The position numbers and the translations under genes were made by a program. A stretch of DNA of 64,000 nucleotides from positions 7,688,001-7,752,000 of the forward strand of contig JAMKCF010000020.1 of assembly GCA_023634235.1 (NCBI GenBank). Reading direction: 5' to 3'. The notes beneath the pieces are model-generated. The model saw only the letters and a list, made by a program, of their open reading frames with translations. It ran no database searches and was not told the origin of the DNA. Each line of letters starts with the position of its first letter. Position 1 is the stretch's first letter. The DNA comes from Pisaster brevispinus (taxonomy: Eukaryota > Echinodermata > Asteroidea > Forcipulatida > Asteriidae). Of this stretch, positions 1-11,450 are shown piece after piece.

Positions 1-140
1 ATTCCTTCCCATAATTCTTTGCTCTGCTTTTTTGCTTTAAATGGATATGTTTTTGGTTTGTTCTTGTTTATGCTTCTGACGAAGGTCCGGTTTGGATCGA
101 AAGCTAAGGCCATCTCCCCTACTAGTTAATATATATATAT
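1..140 (+). mobile_element. Penelope-like element terminal repeat, cut by the window edge
   Basis: The sequence is the same, in opposite orientation, as the terminal repeats at 52540-52710 and 53595-53770, including the stretch ATAATTCTTTGCTC, the AAATGGATATG block and the hammerhead-like core. It is followed by a TA-rich microsatellite (128-150), as at the other copies. The rest of the element, if any, lies before the window. Confidence 0.8.
70..113 (+). ncRNA. Hammerhead-ribozyme-like motif, copy 1 (Penelope terminal repeat)
   Basis: The order is ATGCTT (stem I, 70-75), core CTGACGA (76-82), one extra A, stem II GGTCC/GGATC (84-88 and 94-98), core GAAA (99-102), self-complementary AGCT (102-105) as a loopless stem III, candidate cleavage base A106, then AGG-C-CAT (107-113) pairing back to stem I with one bulged C. 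Penelope-like elements are known to carry small hammerheads with such short stem III that act as dimers. The extra A before stem II departs from the textbook core, so activity is unproven. Confidence 0.65.
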
Positions 141-530
141 ACATATGTATTATATGTATACATCTTTGTCCCTGCTTGAAGCTTAAGTTCATATTGAGTT
201 TTAACATTAAAATTTGATCCAAACTTTTTTTTTTTTTTTTACCAAATGCTGTATGCCTTACTCTTAATCCGATTCATTCGGAGGTGTAAGTCAGCTTTTC
301 AAGAAGAAGGCCACCCACTAGGAGCGAGTTAAGCTGCATGGTTCTTAATTGCATTAACCAGTGATAAAATGTCAAGCTGATTATAAAGATGTCTCCTTAT
401 TCCTGTTTGCCATACATTCTGACCTTCAGACAGATCAGGTTGTATTACTGGTTTGGGGATCATACTTGTATAGGAATCTCAACGGAAAGATTTCATGTGA
501 AGATATTTTGTAAGTGTGTTTCAGTTTAGT
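141..530. other. Unassigned intronic DNA
   Basis: AT-rich with a T15 run (226-240). No feature recognised. Confidence 0.5.
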
Positions 531-685
531 TAAAGGTGTGATTTCTATCCGAATGTTTATTTGTTTAAAAAAGATGGTAATGGTAGTAAGCATCCTGTGA
601 AATTATTTCGTCTGAAATGCCCCCGTTGATTAGAAATTGATGAAATCATTTGAATCTGAGAACCGATTCATGTGAGAAGATCAAA
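531..685. repeat. MITE family A fragment
   Basis: TAAAGGTGTGATTTCTATCCG, GTAAGCATCCTGTGAAATTA, AAATGCCCCCGTTGATTAGA and TTTGAATCTGAGAA match the left half of the copy at 62649-63264. Confidence 0.55.
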
Positions 686-1388
686 TTCAATACCTCTTTG
701 TTTGAATATCATTAAAATTCAGTAATGAACTAAAAAAAAAAAATTTTACAAAAATGTACAGACTCAAAGAATTGATGTCATTGGATGTTTTTAGGATGTT
801 GACAGAATTCGCTAAATTTTATCGTGAGGTCAGAGACTTGAAGTTTTTTTTTTCACTTTCATAAGACTCTATCTGCAGGAAAATGAGTGCACCACAAAAT
901 TGAATTAACTCTGGAACTCATTCTCTTTAAATTGTGTGGCTACATGAATGTCACTGCAAATTCCATCCCTCGACTAGGGTTTTCTTTGGGGCAACATTTA
1001 TCTCCAAACCGATTCTTACGGTGTATTGTCCCAGCATTGAATTAGTATCTGCTCTGTGTTCAATTACCTCTGGTCTGTCGAGTTGTTAGAACTGACCCAA
1101 TCCCTGCACTAATCCGCTTTCAGGAGTCCTTAAATTAGCCATCTGATAGGATTCCATGCCTAAACCCCTTGCATAATAGGATGTGTGCTCGGAGCGTGGA
1201 GCTCTACTCAGAGGGACTTGCCTAGAAGCTAGGTAGTAGTTTAAAGCTACATTGGGTACTACTACTAGTAAGAGCAAATTCATTCCAATCACATGGCTTT
1301 CAATAAACAGACCGTCAATAAACAACCTGTCAGAATTACGCCAAGTAAAGTTGTTACGTAGGATTCAAACTGCCTCTAGCCACTGGGC

Positions 1389-1545
1389 TTGCTCGGTGGT
1401 CTAGCAGTAAGACATGTGCCCTAGCAGTGCAAAGGTCGTGGGTTCGAATCCCACCTGAGTGATTTGCCTGTGTATTTTTTTTTCACAGAACTCAGGAAAG
1501 TACCAGTGCTTAATACATATCGGTGTAAGGGTAAAAACGAATTAT
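1389..1545 (+). mobile_element. tRNA-derived SINE, family 1
   Basis: The head has pol III box A TGGTCTAGCAG (1397-1407) and box B GGTTCGAATCC (1441-1451) in tRNA-like spacing. The body TTTTTTTTCACAGAACTCAG ... TATCGGTGTAAGGGTAAAAAC is shared with the minus-strand copy at 42061-42230, which shows it is a dispersed element and not a lone tRNA gene. Confidence 0.8.
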
Positions 1546-2159
1546 ATTCTTTATCATAGATGCAAAATTAACAATTAAGTTGTCATATTGGGGAATATTT
1601 ACATAAGAGTTAGTGTGATGGTGCGATAGTAAGGATTTTGTGCATGTACTTAGTTTGGTTTTGGAAATCATAATTAAGAAATACAGTTTCCTTGCTCATG
1701 TCTCAAGGTTTCAAAGGCTTTGAGGTGTATTTAGTTTCCACAGTATCAAAATAAATCAATAGTTAAAACATAAGTACAAATAATACAACAGTCTACAAAT
1801 ATCCTCAGATGCTGCTGAAAGTAAATATTTCTGCGATGTTTGACACAATGCAGTAGAATCCATTAGGAAGCAACGATTGTAAGCCAGGGCCCCAGACAGC
1901 AAGGCTCATTGGGAAGTATAGCAATGAACATTATTGAATGGGCAGTCTCACCAGGTATAGATATTTTTCAGATGACGTCACTATTTTATCCCCTGCAATG
2001 ATGCAGTACTTACATGCACACGTCACGCACACACACACAGCTCTGTGTTGCAGTCACTCTGTGGACATTCCTTTGTTTTGTACACTTCAGTAAAATCCTA
2101 TTCTTCAACACTGTAAAAACACTGTGTGGACATGTTTAAGTCCACATAGTGTTACAAGT

Positions 2160-2400
2160 CCCCAAAAATTTGAATCCAAGGAACGTTAATGTCGGTAACG
2201 TTTCTCACGTTGTGTATTCCTATTAGGGATTATTCTTCCTTCGTGGACATATTCGCTTGGGATTTTCGGCGATATCTCACAAACAAAACAATCTTTTGAA
2301 ATGAAATTTTCACAGGTTAGTTGTATTGTATATAGGCCTATCTACATTTATAAAGGATTAAAACACTCAAAAGATTCCAAAAACCATACTTTGCCTTTAA
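2160..2400. repeat. MITE family D, right half only
   Basis: It shares ATTCCTATTA, CGTGGACATA, GGCGATATCTCA, ATTTTCACAGG and GGATTAAAACA with the two fuller copies. The left half is missing. Confidence 0.6.
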
Positions 2401-2465
2401 TCCAGAGGTTGTAGGCTCAAAACCGGCTCTAGTCAATTTGTCTTTGTCCAACCCAAAATTATAAT
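2391..2465 (+). repeat. 5'-truncated family 2 SINE
   Basis: It starts inside the head (TTTAATCCAGAGGTTGTAGG) and continues CTCTAGTCAATTTGTCTTTG with TCCAACCCAAAATT, as in the copy at 23345-23505. Confidence 0.65.
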
Positions 2466-3164
2466 TGATTTCAGTCGTTACCAGCATTATATCAAACCTT
2501 TAACAATCCGTGGACAAGAGAAAAAGATGAGGTGAGTGGGAGTTGGAGATCCAATTCCCACATGAACAACTACACTGATGGTAGCCCCCCAACGCCACAC
2601 ACACGTAATAGTATTACCCTAGTGACTGACAAGATTTATTACAAAACCCTGTCACTATTCATTTGAAATCGCATTTCGGGGGGTATATTACAGTCCCTGC
2701 ACGGCCGGAGTACTGCGCACTTGAACAGTGGCCGAAGTAGTCAGAATTTCGAAATATAAAGAAGAGAACCCGACCGTACCGAGTTCTCAAGGGTTGATGT
2801 TGCATTCCTAATTGCGGCTTTGATCTACATGGCAAATTAAATTTGATTAGCCATCTTGCCCTCTCTGCTTTTTTCCCCCTGATCCCTTCGTCTCATTGCT
2901 CCTTCCCCACTTTTGATGGTACCTTGTGCTGCCAGCATTATGTTACCTTAGGTATTCTTGAGAGGGTGAAATATAAGGAAGACTATATTGGCTTGGCTGA
3001 TATACCTGCAGGGATGTGGTTTTTTATTGAAAATGATGTGTTGGTATGCAGGGGGTGGTTGTGCTCGTTGGTCATGGGTCACTTTTACATGTAGAGTTAG
3101 GCTGTAGATCAGCATCTCACATTATGAACTTACATTTTAAAACCCTAGCCTCTGGTTACTGGCT
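2466..3164. other. Unassigned intronic DNA
   Basis: Includes a somewhat GC-richer stretch at 2690-2790. An open frame at 2843-3094 has no domain and ordinary composition. Confidence 0.5.
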
Positions 3165-3660
3165 ACATAATAATGATAATAATAAGCTGCCATTTATAGA
3201 GCGCCTTTTCCAGAGGTTGCAAAGCGCGAGGATGTGTCCAACACAGATCAAAAATCTTAAATCAAAGATGACCCAAACCTGTCAACAAAACAAGTGGGTC
3301 TTCAGCAGTTTCTTGATTGATTCAAGTGAGTTTGCTCTTCTGCAGCTAGCAGAAAGGAATTCCACAGAGCCGGGCCCGCATTGGTGAACGCTCAGTCTCC
3401 TGCTTTAGTGTTTGTCCGATGCTCGAAGAGAAGGTTGCTGAGGAAGATTGCTGTTGGTTGATGCTGCTGAGAACCTGTCACAGATGTTTACTGGATATTT
3501 CAGCATCAGTGCCTTGAAGACATGTAGACAGATTTTTGAAGTCAACACGCTTATAGTTACAAGTAACCAGTGGAGTTTCTTCAAGAGAGGGCTAAGCACT
3601 AGCACTGCGGCGCTACAATACACAGTCAGGCGGAAATTCAGATTGCCATTCCAATAGCGG
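3165..3660 (-). repeat. Dispersed repeat with LINE-like (ATT)n 3' end
   Basis: On the minus strand the end reads CTTTGCAACCTCTGGAAAAG, GGCGCTCTATAAATGGCAGC and then TTATTATTATCATTATTATG, a typical L2/CR1-like terminus. The preceding 450 bp has the block CCAATGCGGGCCCGGCTCTG and TGGAATTCCTTTCTGC. Open frames across it show no recognisable domain. Confidence 0.5.
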
Positions 3661-4163
3661 TTTGACCAAGCATGATATTCTTCCTACTTGAGTCTGATTT
3701 CCGATTGTTTATTTATTTGTAAAAAAAATTTTGGCACTCAGAAAATCAGCAAAAGTAATATTAAATAGGCTGAAAAGCGTCTATACCATATGGACATGTA
3801 GGGTAGCCCTTGTACTCAAAAAAATGTTCCTACTCTTTTCCAAGAAGAGACAAATAACATGCCTGGCTTAGACCTAAGCATCATCAGGCCTGAAAATGGC
3901 ATTACATGAAAATGTTTAGTCTTAAAAATGTCTGAATTGGAAAAACAATTGCCAAACAATTACTTTGGAGACTACTCTTGATCAATAAATTCCATTAACC
4001 AGGAGCTCCAAAATACACAAAAGTGTGATTTCATGAAATCCATACAAACTAAACTAACAGCCTCATGTAGTTCTGAGCCGACCTGATAGGTTGTATAGAG
4101 ATACAAACTATTTAAATTTTGCTCTATATGACTGAGATAGGAACTAGAAACCACTTCAAGTTA

Positions 4164-4882
4164 AGCCGTGTTCCCATTGGACTTATTTTTGCTAAAGTAC
4201 CGCGACTTTTCTGTAGAATGACAAAATTAAATCCAATGGGAACGCATGTTAAACTGACCTCCCTGTCAACTTACCGCGACCGTGATGTAAAACTAACAGG
4301 CCGAATGAGGTCGCGGAAGACTTCCGCGCAGCCACGGTAAGTTATCAGGGCCGATAAAAAGTCCAATGGGAACGCTCCGTGCTGTAAACCTACCGCGACC
4401 ACGGTGTAAAACGCTATGCAAATAACACCACTTCCTGTATACACACAGAGGGCGCGCGAAAATGGAAGTATGGTTCCCTGTCTCGTTTGCACTGACCATC
4501 ATACCGTATGCAGCGTGTGTACATGTACCATGCAATACAAAAACAACGCTATTTTCAATCTCGTCCAGTTGCTGCAGTTTCACTACTACTTTGGTTAGAA
4601 ATATGGCAGATTTGATCGATTTTGTGAGGAGTTTAATTGGGCTAGACGAATGTGAAAATGCGCGCGAAAACTATGTCACAGACACGTCGTATCCTGCTTA
4701 GGTCAAAGGTGACTGTGCACAGCGCCCCCGATGTGTGACGATCTGCCAGTTTTGGAGAGCGAGTTAACTGTTCCATCGCGGAATTTAAGTCCAGGTGGGA
4801 ACGCACGGTAGAACTACATCTAATCCAGTCACAGTAACTTTCCGCGTGGCCGCGGAAGAAAAAGTCCAATGGGAACACGGCT
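4164..4882. mobile_element. Harbinger-type MITE with TTA target duplication
   Basis: The 719-bp element has inverted ends AGCCGTGTTCCCATTGGACTT and its complement, flanked by TTA at 4161-4163 and 4883-4885. The motif TCCAATGGGAACGC recurs inside (near 4231 and 4361), so it has sub-terminal repeats. It is GC- and CpG-richer than its surroundings. A short open frame beginning ATGGCAGATTTG (4603-4701) may be a relic of the parent's coding sequence but is too short to identify. Confidence 0.8.
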
Positions 4883-4885
4883 TTA

Positions 4886-5813
4886 GACATATTCGTATTT
4901 ATGGCAAATTATTTAAGAACAGCTGGTCGTTAGGAACGATACGAATTGGTGGGGTCATGGACCTTGGTCCTGGGCTGAAATCCTTTGAGATGGATTTTGT
5001 AGGCATGATCTTCATCCTACTTTAGTTTGATTTCTGTTACTATTCCATTTGAAAAATCTGAAGAATTGTGATTAAATAGCCTGAAAAGTCTACAAAAACC
5101 TGCACCATGTGTTCTTGTACAATGTAGGTCAGCACTTGTACTTGATAAAATGTTCCTTGGTTTTTCCCAAGGACCAAATTCCATGTCTGTTTATACCAAA
5201 ACATATAAATTAACACCAAACTTGCCTCATTGAGTCACAATTTTAAGAAGCTTTTGAACATGCAATTTATTTGCTCTTAAAATTTCGAAAAAAGAAAGTC
5301 TTTTGAAAGAAACAATGTATGCCAGATATGATTTTAGTTACCTTTTCATATAGTCTTCACGTATGGAAAATTTCTCCAAACTGGTTAAACTGAGTTTTTA
5401 ACAAATTAATGGCAAATTTATTTTGATAAGTATTTGTTACGGAGCTGCACAACTCCTGTAATTAAATTACCACCAGCCAGGGTTATCAACAACGCTTTTG
5501 GCACCTGTCTCGGGAACCTGACATTATCATTCCTGCAAATATTTGTATCAGAGCCTCTTCGTAATTAAAGTTAATTACCTTAAAACTTGGACGAGAATAC
5601 AAAACTGTCAAATGGTCAGTTTGAGATTTTGCGATCATTAATTGGAAGTGCAAAAGGGTGCATCTAAGTGACGTTAATCTTTTTGAAGGATCTCTGTGGC
5701 AATTTACCCTCTGGAGTTGTTGTTTGTGTTGACACAATACTGAGGCTTGTGCCAGTGTACTGCGAGTCAAAATTAATTTGTCAGTCTGGAAGAGATTGTG
5801 TGTAAGCAATCCA
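4886..5813. other. Unassigned intronic DNA
   Basis: No repeat edge or coding signal recognised; the segment 4960-5170 (TTTGAGATGG, TTTGAAAAATC) has weak resemblance to 3660-3900, which hints at an old repeat pair. Confidence 0.4.
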
Positions 5814-6176
5814 TTAAAGGTACATGTTGCCTTCAGATTGGGTGCTTTGGGCTATAAAAAGTGTTAGTTATGAAATTAATATGGTTGGAAAGATGTTTTA
5901 AAAGTAGAATGTAATGATTCACACAAGTAACCCCTCAAAATTGTGTGATTTTCATTTTACTTCATGACACGGTCGGTAATTTTGTGGAGTCAAAAATTTT
6001 GTTCTACAAAATGGCGGACCGTGTTAGTTCATGAAGTAAAGGAAAACCACACAATGTGGATCATTAAATTCTACTTTCAAAACATCTTTCTAACCATATT
6101 CATTTCACGACAAACATTTTTATACTTAATTTATAGTCCAAAGCACCCAGTCCGAAGGCAATGTGTCCCTTTTAAT
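5814..6176. mobile_element. Palindromic MITE, AAAGGTACATGTTGCC ends
   Basis: The inverted ends are about 43 bp (TTAAAGGTACATGTTGCCTT... at 5814 and the complement of ...AAGGCAATGTGTCCCTTTTAA at 6176), sharing the block GGGTGCTTTGG. The two halves remain complementary inward, e.g. CACACAA and the ATGAAGTAAA/TTTACTTCAT pair around 5955-6040, so the element folds back nearly end to end. Confidence 0.7.
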
Positions 6177-6599
6177 GGAAGATTGGTGAAACTTGTTTAT
6201 GGTATGTTTACTGTCTTTGCATCAAACTATTAAGGAACAGCATTGATAAAGATGGTTCAACTGCTGCTTTTAATGATTCATTAAGTCAATAGAGGTACAA
6301 TATTTATTAAGTTGGCGAAACGTTGATGTCTCGTCTGAGCTTTTAATTTACACAAATTTGGTTCTTAGATTTCAGAAGTAGGATTAAAGATGATATAGGC
6401 ATTTCCCTTTGATGAGTACTGTATAGGATAACAAAACAAAACAAAATGATCAAAAAACCCACAAATTTCCCCCTTGTTTCAACAAAGGAAACCGACCTTA
6501 ACTGCTTTCAAGATGTGAGTGGTTTGGCTTCTAAAATACTAGACACACAATAAAGATGATAGGTTCAAATTTTTTGGTGAGTTGACCTGAAAATTTAGC

Positions 6600-6850
6600 T
6601 TTAGATTTTAAATAACTATTTTTGTAGATACGAGAAAGTTCTACACTTTTATTTAAGGTGTTGCATAGAAACATCCTCCATTGAGAAGTGGTAGTAAATT
6701 AATAAGTGATATTGAGTTGTCGGGATCCCGACATTTCTCGCCTCCATCAGCCATGTATAAACTATTGTGCATGTATTTTGTGCATTGTCCAAGGCACATG
6801 CAAAAGTTTTTGTATGTTTTTTGTTTTGAAACAGCATCATCTGTCTAAAG
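6600..6850 (-). repeat. Interspersed repeat I, copy 1
   Basis: On the minus strand ATGATGCTGTTTCAAAACAA, AAATACATGCACAAT, ATGTCGGGATCCCGAC and GCAACACCTTAAATAAAAG occur in the same order as the + strand copy at 29420-29660. The GTCGGGATCCCGAC palindrome is at 6719-6732. Confidence 0.55.
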
Positions 6851-7624
6851 AAAAGTTCTTTAAAAAATTTATTTCGCCTGAAATCGGGCCATGCAAGGTA
6901 AACTAGACATATTTAGCGCTCTGAAAAAACATATAATAAAAAACAAGTGTTGTAACTCCCCTTTAAGTTAGCAACTCACGTCTCTTCAACTTTTTCAATT
7001 TTGGTTCCAGACGTGAAGAGAGCTTTTTTTGATAGCATGATTAGATCATGCGTTTCTTGATTCTTTGATTCAAAGCAAGTATGCCTGCAAGACTTGGATA
7101 ATTTAATTCCTGTCGGAGAATAATTGTGGAAACTCACCAACGTGATTTTTTTTTCCCCGAGAATGTTTCTTTGTCCTCATGTGCAACTCTCAGGGAAATT
7201 GAATTTCATCTCAGGCTGTGGTTCGGATAAAGGTTTGAGATTGGTCAGCCATGTGTTCGTTTTATGTTATGAAGTGAAGAATTGGCTCTTACGATAGCGG
7301 AAAAACTCTCACATTTTTTAGTTCAAATCATGGGTGAACACTTTTTCTTTTATTTTATGTGATACCGCCTAACATCACAAGGCCTGACAGCCACTTCAAG
7401 GGCTAACTTACCTGATTTGGGCAGTCCACCCAAATCAACTGTCGCCAGGGGCATGTAATGGCACCTACTCCTGGGGCTGAAACAGAGTTTGTGGGGGGCA
7501 TTAAAGGACACAAGAGTTATGGGGGAGGGGTGTATATGGTATAATGATGTTCATAGTGGGAAACTTCCCTTGAAATAAATTTGTCTTAAGTGCTACAGGT
7601 TTTTTTTATGGGTTTAACAATTAG

Positions 7625-7805
7625 TTTTGACCCCGCAAGTCAGAAACCTGATGTTTGAAAACAGTTATCGGGTTTTTCACTATTTTCTTCTGACTTTGAC
7701 AGCTGATATAGCTTAAATGTTCTCAGGTTTGTTATTTTATTAATGTTGGGTCGCGCAAAGTGGGGATAATGGTCTTCGACATTTACCAATGACGGCTGCA
7801 TGCTT
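7625..7805. repeat. Interspersed repeat G fragment
   Basis: CACTATTTTCTTCTGACTTTG, GATAATGGTCTTCGACATTT and ACCAATGACGG match 62488-62650; the end of the window (63890-64000) carries the inverse half (GACCAGTATCCTTACTTG, CTCAATTGGTCATCGAAGTT). Another piece lies at 19183-19285. Confidence 0.5.
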
Positions 7806-8460
7806 TAATTTTGTTTTCATAATGGATAGATAAAACCCTAACAAAACATGTACAGTTCCCATATAAAAGGCCTAAGCAAAACAAATTTGTCATGTGATTC
7901 TGTCCTTATGTTGAAAAAAAAAACCTCCTCGCCTTTCCAAATGATAGCAGAAAAACTCTTCCATGTTTTAGTTCAACTACAACTCTACTCATTGTTCATT
8001 CTTTCCATTCTATGAAAACTAAATGCCAGATGTTTTATTTCCCAGGTGGTGGTTCCATTAATTAAATTAAAATTAACAAATTGAAATCAAAACCAAGGCT
8101 TTTAATTTTAAACAGAAAATCAAAAGACAGTTTTCCTTTTGGAGGAATACTTAAGACTAAGCTTAACGTCATAGTTGTTTCAGCTTGACTAATCAAGCTT
8201 TGTGACCATTAAAGGTACATACAGCGTCATTATTTATTTGAAAGTGATTTCATTTATTCAGATCCTCTAGTTAAAAAAAACCAAACAAACGCCATAGAAG
8301 TTGCATCAAATTTCCTGGTAGCATTGTTTAGAAAATGTCCAACAATGGTAAATGCTTTGTCATTGATTTTAGGCACTTTCTGTAGGCCCTAATACAACTA
8401 ATAAATAAATGTGTGAGTTCAATTTGTGGTATTTTAGTGGCACAGTTTCAAACCAAATTA

Positions 8461-8552
8461 TTTCAGATAGCTCAGTTGGTAGAGCATTGGCTCGTTAATC
8501 CGGAGGTCAAAGGTTCAAGTCCCACTCTTGTACAATTAGTTCAATAAGTGTT
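8461..8552 (+). mobile_element. tRNA-derived SINE head, family 2
   Basis: GATAGCTCAGTTGGTAGAGC (box A) and GGTTCAAGTCC (box B) with anticodon-loop CTCGTTAATC (GTT, Asn-like). Tail ACAATTAGTTCAATAAG is a worn form of the family body. Acceptor pairing is poor, so a working tRNA gene is unlikely. Confidence 0.65.
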
Positions 8553-9510
8553 TATTAAAGTAAACTTTCACATCAACAATCTTTAATGTCTTTTCTCTTT
8601 ATTTGAATGTCTTTATTTATTTATTTATTGTTTTATTTTATCTGTTTATTTTTTCAAAGCACTCAGCTGATGTTTTGATGCAGTATTGGTCATTTACACA
8701 CTATTTACAAATTCAGCACCTTTCGATTTTATGAAGACCGGATCATTCCGTGTTAGCAATCACATATACGACCAGCCTATAACACTACCTAAAACTTGCT
8801 TCTGAGAAAACCATCTAAAAATGGTTATCAGCCTGAATGGCCCTAATACAGCACAGGGCTATCAGGCCATTAGTGTAGTTTGTATGGATTTCATTAATTG
8901 GTTTTGCATGTTTTGGAGCACCGAGTAAATGGAGTTTATTGATCAAGAGTGGTCTCTAAAATGATTGTTTGGCAAACAAAAAAACAAAACAAAAAACAGA
9001 TTCAGATTCCAAATACATTTAATGGGGATTTTGATTGATTTTTAAAAATTGTATTTATAAGCATTTTTTGCGTAACGCCCTTTTGATTGTTAGGGAATGA
9101 AATTGCAAATAATGACCTTATAGCACTGATCCAACCTTCTAACACTCAAAGACTGATATGAAAAGAAAACAAATTAATACCAACGATTATAATAATAATG
9201 GTGTCATACAAACAATCATTTTGTTTAGAATTGAAACAGATGACAACATTCAGAATTCCTTTTCCTGGAACCCTGTGTACAATGCAATGCATCATTGAGT
9301 TGTTAAATGAAAAAACACATTTTTCTAGACTAATCGTGGTTATCCATGCACATGGGTTCATGGAAATGCTTCTGTTGTAATTTACATAAATGTTACCAGG
9401 TTGTCTAATACTGAATCTCATCAGAGTGAAGTGCCCGATAATGGAGTTATCAACTGGCATGTTGAATGGAGAGAGACCCTTATGATTACAGGCTTTCATT
9501 AAGTATCATC
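8553..9510. other. Unassigned intronic DNA
   Basis: AT-rich. The stretch 8850-8965 (AGGCCATTAGTGTAGTTTGT, TTGATCAAGAGT) resembles the inverse of 3968-4070 (ACTCTTGATCAATAAATTCC, CATACAAACTA), an unclassified repeat pair. Minus-strand open frames here look spurious. Confidence 0.45.
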
Positions 9511-9806
9511 AGCGTAGCCACAGAGGTCTGGGGGGCATGTGCCCCCAAAAACATTTCCAGTGCCCCCCAGGTGCCCCTCCCTCCCCCATGAAGTAAAACA
9601 AATTTGATAGTGCTCACAAAAAGAATAGAAGAAAAAGAAAAGAGGGGAAAAAGAGGAATTGCGCGTTTGTATAATTTATTGTAGTGAACGATTGCGATCG
9701 CGATCTCTACTGTGGCTACAAAATGCAAAGAACATAAGATGATGGTGGCCCCCTGCAGTATCCCCTTCCAAAACCCCACCCCCACCAAAAAGTACTGGTT
9801 ACGCAA
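9511..9806. repeat. Possible MITE with AGCGTAGCCA / TGGTTACGC ends
   Basis: The ends are weakly inverted and the interior has G- and C-run blocks (GGGGGGCATGTGCCCCC). A CGATTGCGATCGCGATC palindrome lies near 9689. Target duplication not seen. Confidence 0.4.
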
Positions 9807-10783
9807 CTGTTTAGTATATGTTTGGTGTAAATGGCAATAGACTGTGCAAGCAGGCACGTATTAAAACTTCTGGGACCAAGTTGGTCCCAGCCATATTTAG
9901 TTTTACTTGTTCCTTATTCTGTTTCTTCAAATACTTTATAAATTCTTAAATCTACCATATCCTATAAAACCATGTGTAGATTAAGTTTTGTGCTCAAGAA
10001 GATTGGCAGGGTTTTTCCACGAGTCAAATATCAAATTTGCAATTTTCTTTCAGGTGATATGTTTTTGTTGAAAGAATATATAACTGAGGTTAGCAAGACA
10101 TGAGAAAGTGTCCGTAGGGTAAACAGGCTTGTAAAAGTAACTATGGGGAATCAATGTTAGTAAACAAACCAATCAAATTAATTTATCTACATTAAAGTTC
10201 AATGAGTGCTGAAACTTACACCCTAGTCAAGAAAGAAATAAACAATTACAATTATTTGATTGAAACAAATATCCGCAAAGCTTATTCTCTTAATATCATT
10301 TAACATCTATTCCTATTAATTATGTTAATTTTATGTAATAGTGCAATAATTTTACACAAATATTAATGTACACTGATTTATAAAGATGCTTAGAAGCAAT
10401 ATAACCATACATTTAAAGCAAACAATTCTGAGTTTTATTTAAAATACTGTACATCGTCATAAACTTTCCATAAGTAAAAGGATTTTAAGTTGAATGTGAC
10501 GTGTTTTTGTAAGGGTTCACAAATTCATTCTCTTGCTTCAACTCCACCTGTTTCACCAAAGAATTAATTATCATCACCCCTCTAATAGAGTCATTGTTTT
10601 TATCGTCCCTCAATCCTCTTCAAATTAATAATAAATCTGAAACGCTGTGTTGGGCTGATTTGCCCTGGAGAATGATTTCGGAGGAAAACAAGAAAGTAGA
10701 GTGTCTATAAATAAGGGCTAGCTAATTACTCATGGGCTGGAGAAGCCACCGTTTGCAGCAACCTCGATTTAGTAATCTTCAAT
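9807..10783. other. Unassigned intronic DNA
   Basis: Very AT-rich; no repeat or coding signal recognised. Confidence 0.5.
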
Positions 10784-11090
10784 TGGGTATTCCATGGCTA
10801 TGGAGTCTTTGCTGCAATCAGGCCCCAGGATACATTGTGGGCTAGCACGGCTGCTGAAGAAGGCTGAACTTGTAGAGTAGGATCTTGGTATTCCATGGTT
10901 GGAGACTCCTTTCCTTAGTCAGGCCTGAGGATAAATTTCTGGGTAGCTTTTCTGGAGGGGTGACTGGAAATGGGAGAGTGGCGCTGGGTATTTCATGGTT
11001 ATTTTTTCAGTCAGGTCTTGTCATGAATTTTGGGCTAGCATTAATTACTTCTGGGCATGTTAGAGTGGAGGATCTTGGTTGGTAATCCAG
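10784..11090 (+). repeat. Three diverged tandem units of about 100 bp
   Basis: GGTATTCCATGGCTATGGAG, GGTATTCCATGGTTGGAGAC and GGGTATTTCATGGTTATTTT start successive units, each followed by CAGG and, except for variation, GGGCTAGC. Unit length drifts between about 95 and 103 bp. Confidence 0.65.
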
Positions 11091-11194
11091 AGTTATGTAA
11101 TCTCATGTCCAATCAGATGACTTAAATGGCAAATCTAATTGCTCTTGTAGTTGGTGTCATAGACCATGTAACATGTGACATTAACGTGTTTATA

Positions 11195-11450
11195 AGAGCC
11201 ACAGAGCCTAGACTTCCTGCAGGCACGATTTGTACACAGCTCAGTGGATGAAATCATTCAATCTGATTTTTTATGAAGATTGCACTCTCTGTTTTTTATC
11301 AATTTTTGATGAATAAAGGGGGCTCATCACTGTTACTATTATAACTCTTGAATCTTTGTAGAAGCTACAACATAAAATTGACAGGTTTCCCACATGGCCA
11401 TTGTAGTATCTTGCCTGCCAGGAAATGACCTGGAATGTACAAGGTCACCC
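11195..11450 (+). repeat. Interspersed repeat E (AGAGCCACAGAGCCTGG), copy 1
   Basis: About 255 bp. It starts AGAGCCACAGAGCCTAGACT, has GCACGATTTGTACACAGC, and ends near GTATCTTGCCTGCCAGGAAA and AAGGTCACC. No terminal inverted repeat or poly-A tail was seen. Confidence 0.6.

Noticed and set aside
3046..3387. 113-codon open frame
   Set aside because: It runs across a microsatellite and the 3' part of a dispersed repeat.
8465..8532. Possible functional tRNA-Asn gene
   Set aside because: Boxes A and B fit, but acceptor pairing is poor and the tail matches a SINE family with other copies in the window.
9486..9857. 123-codon minus-strand open frame
   Set aside because: It crosses the edge of a candidate MITE and G/C runs; the peptide has no family features.
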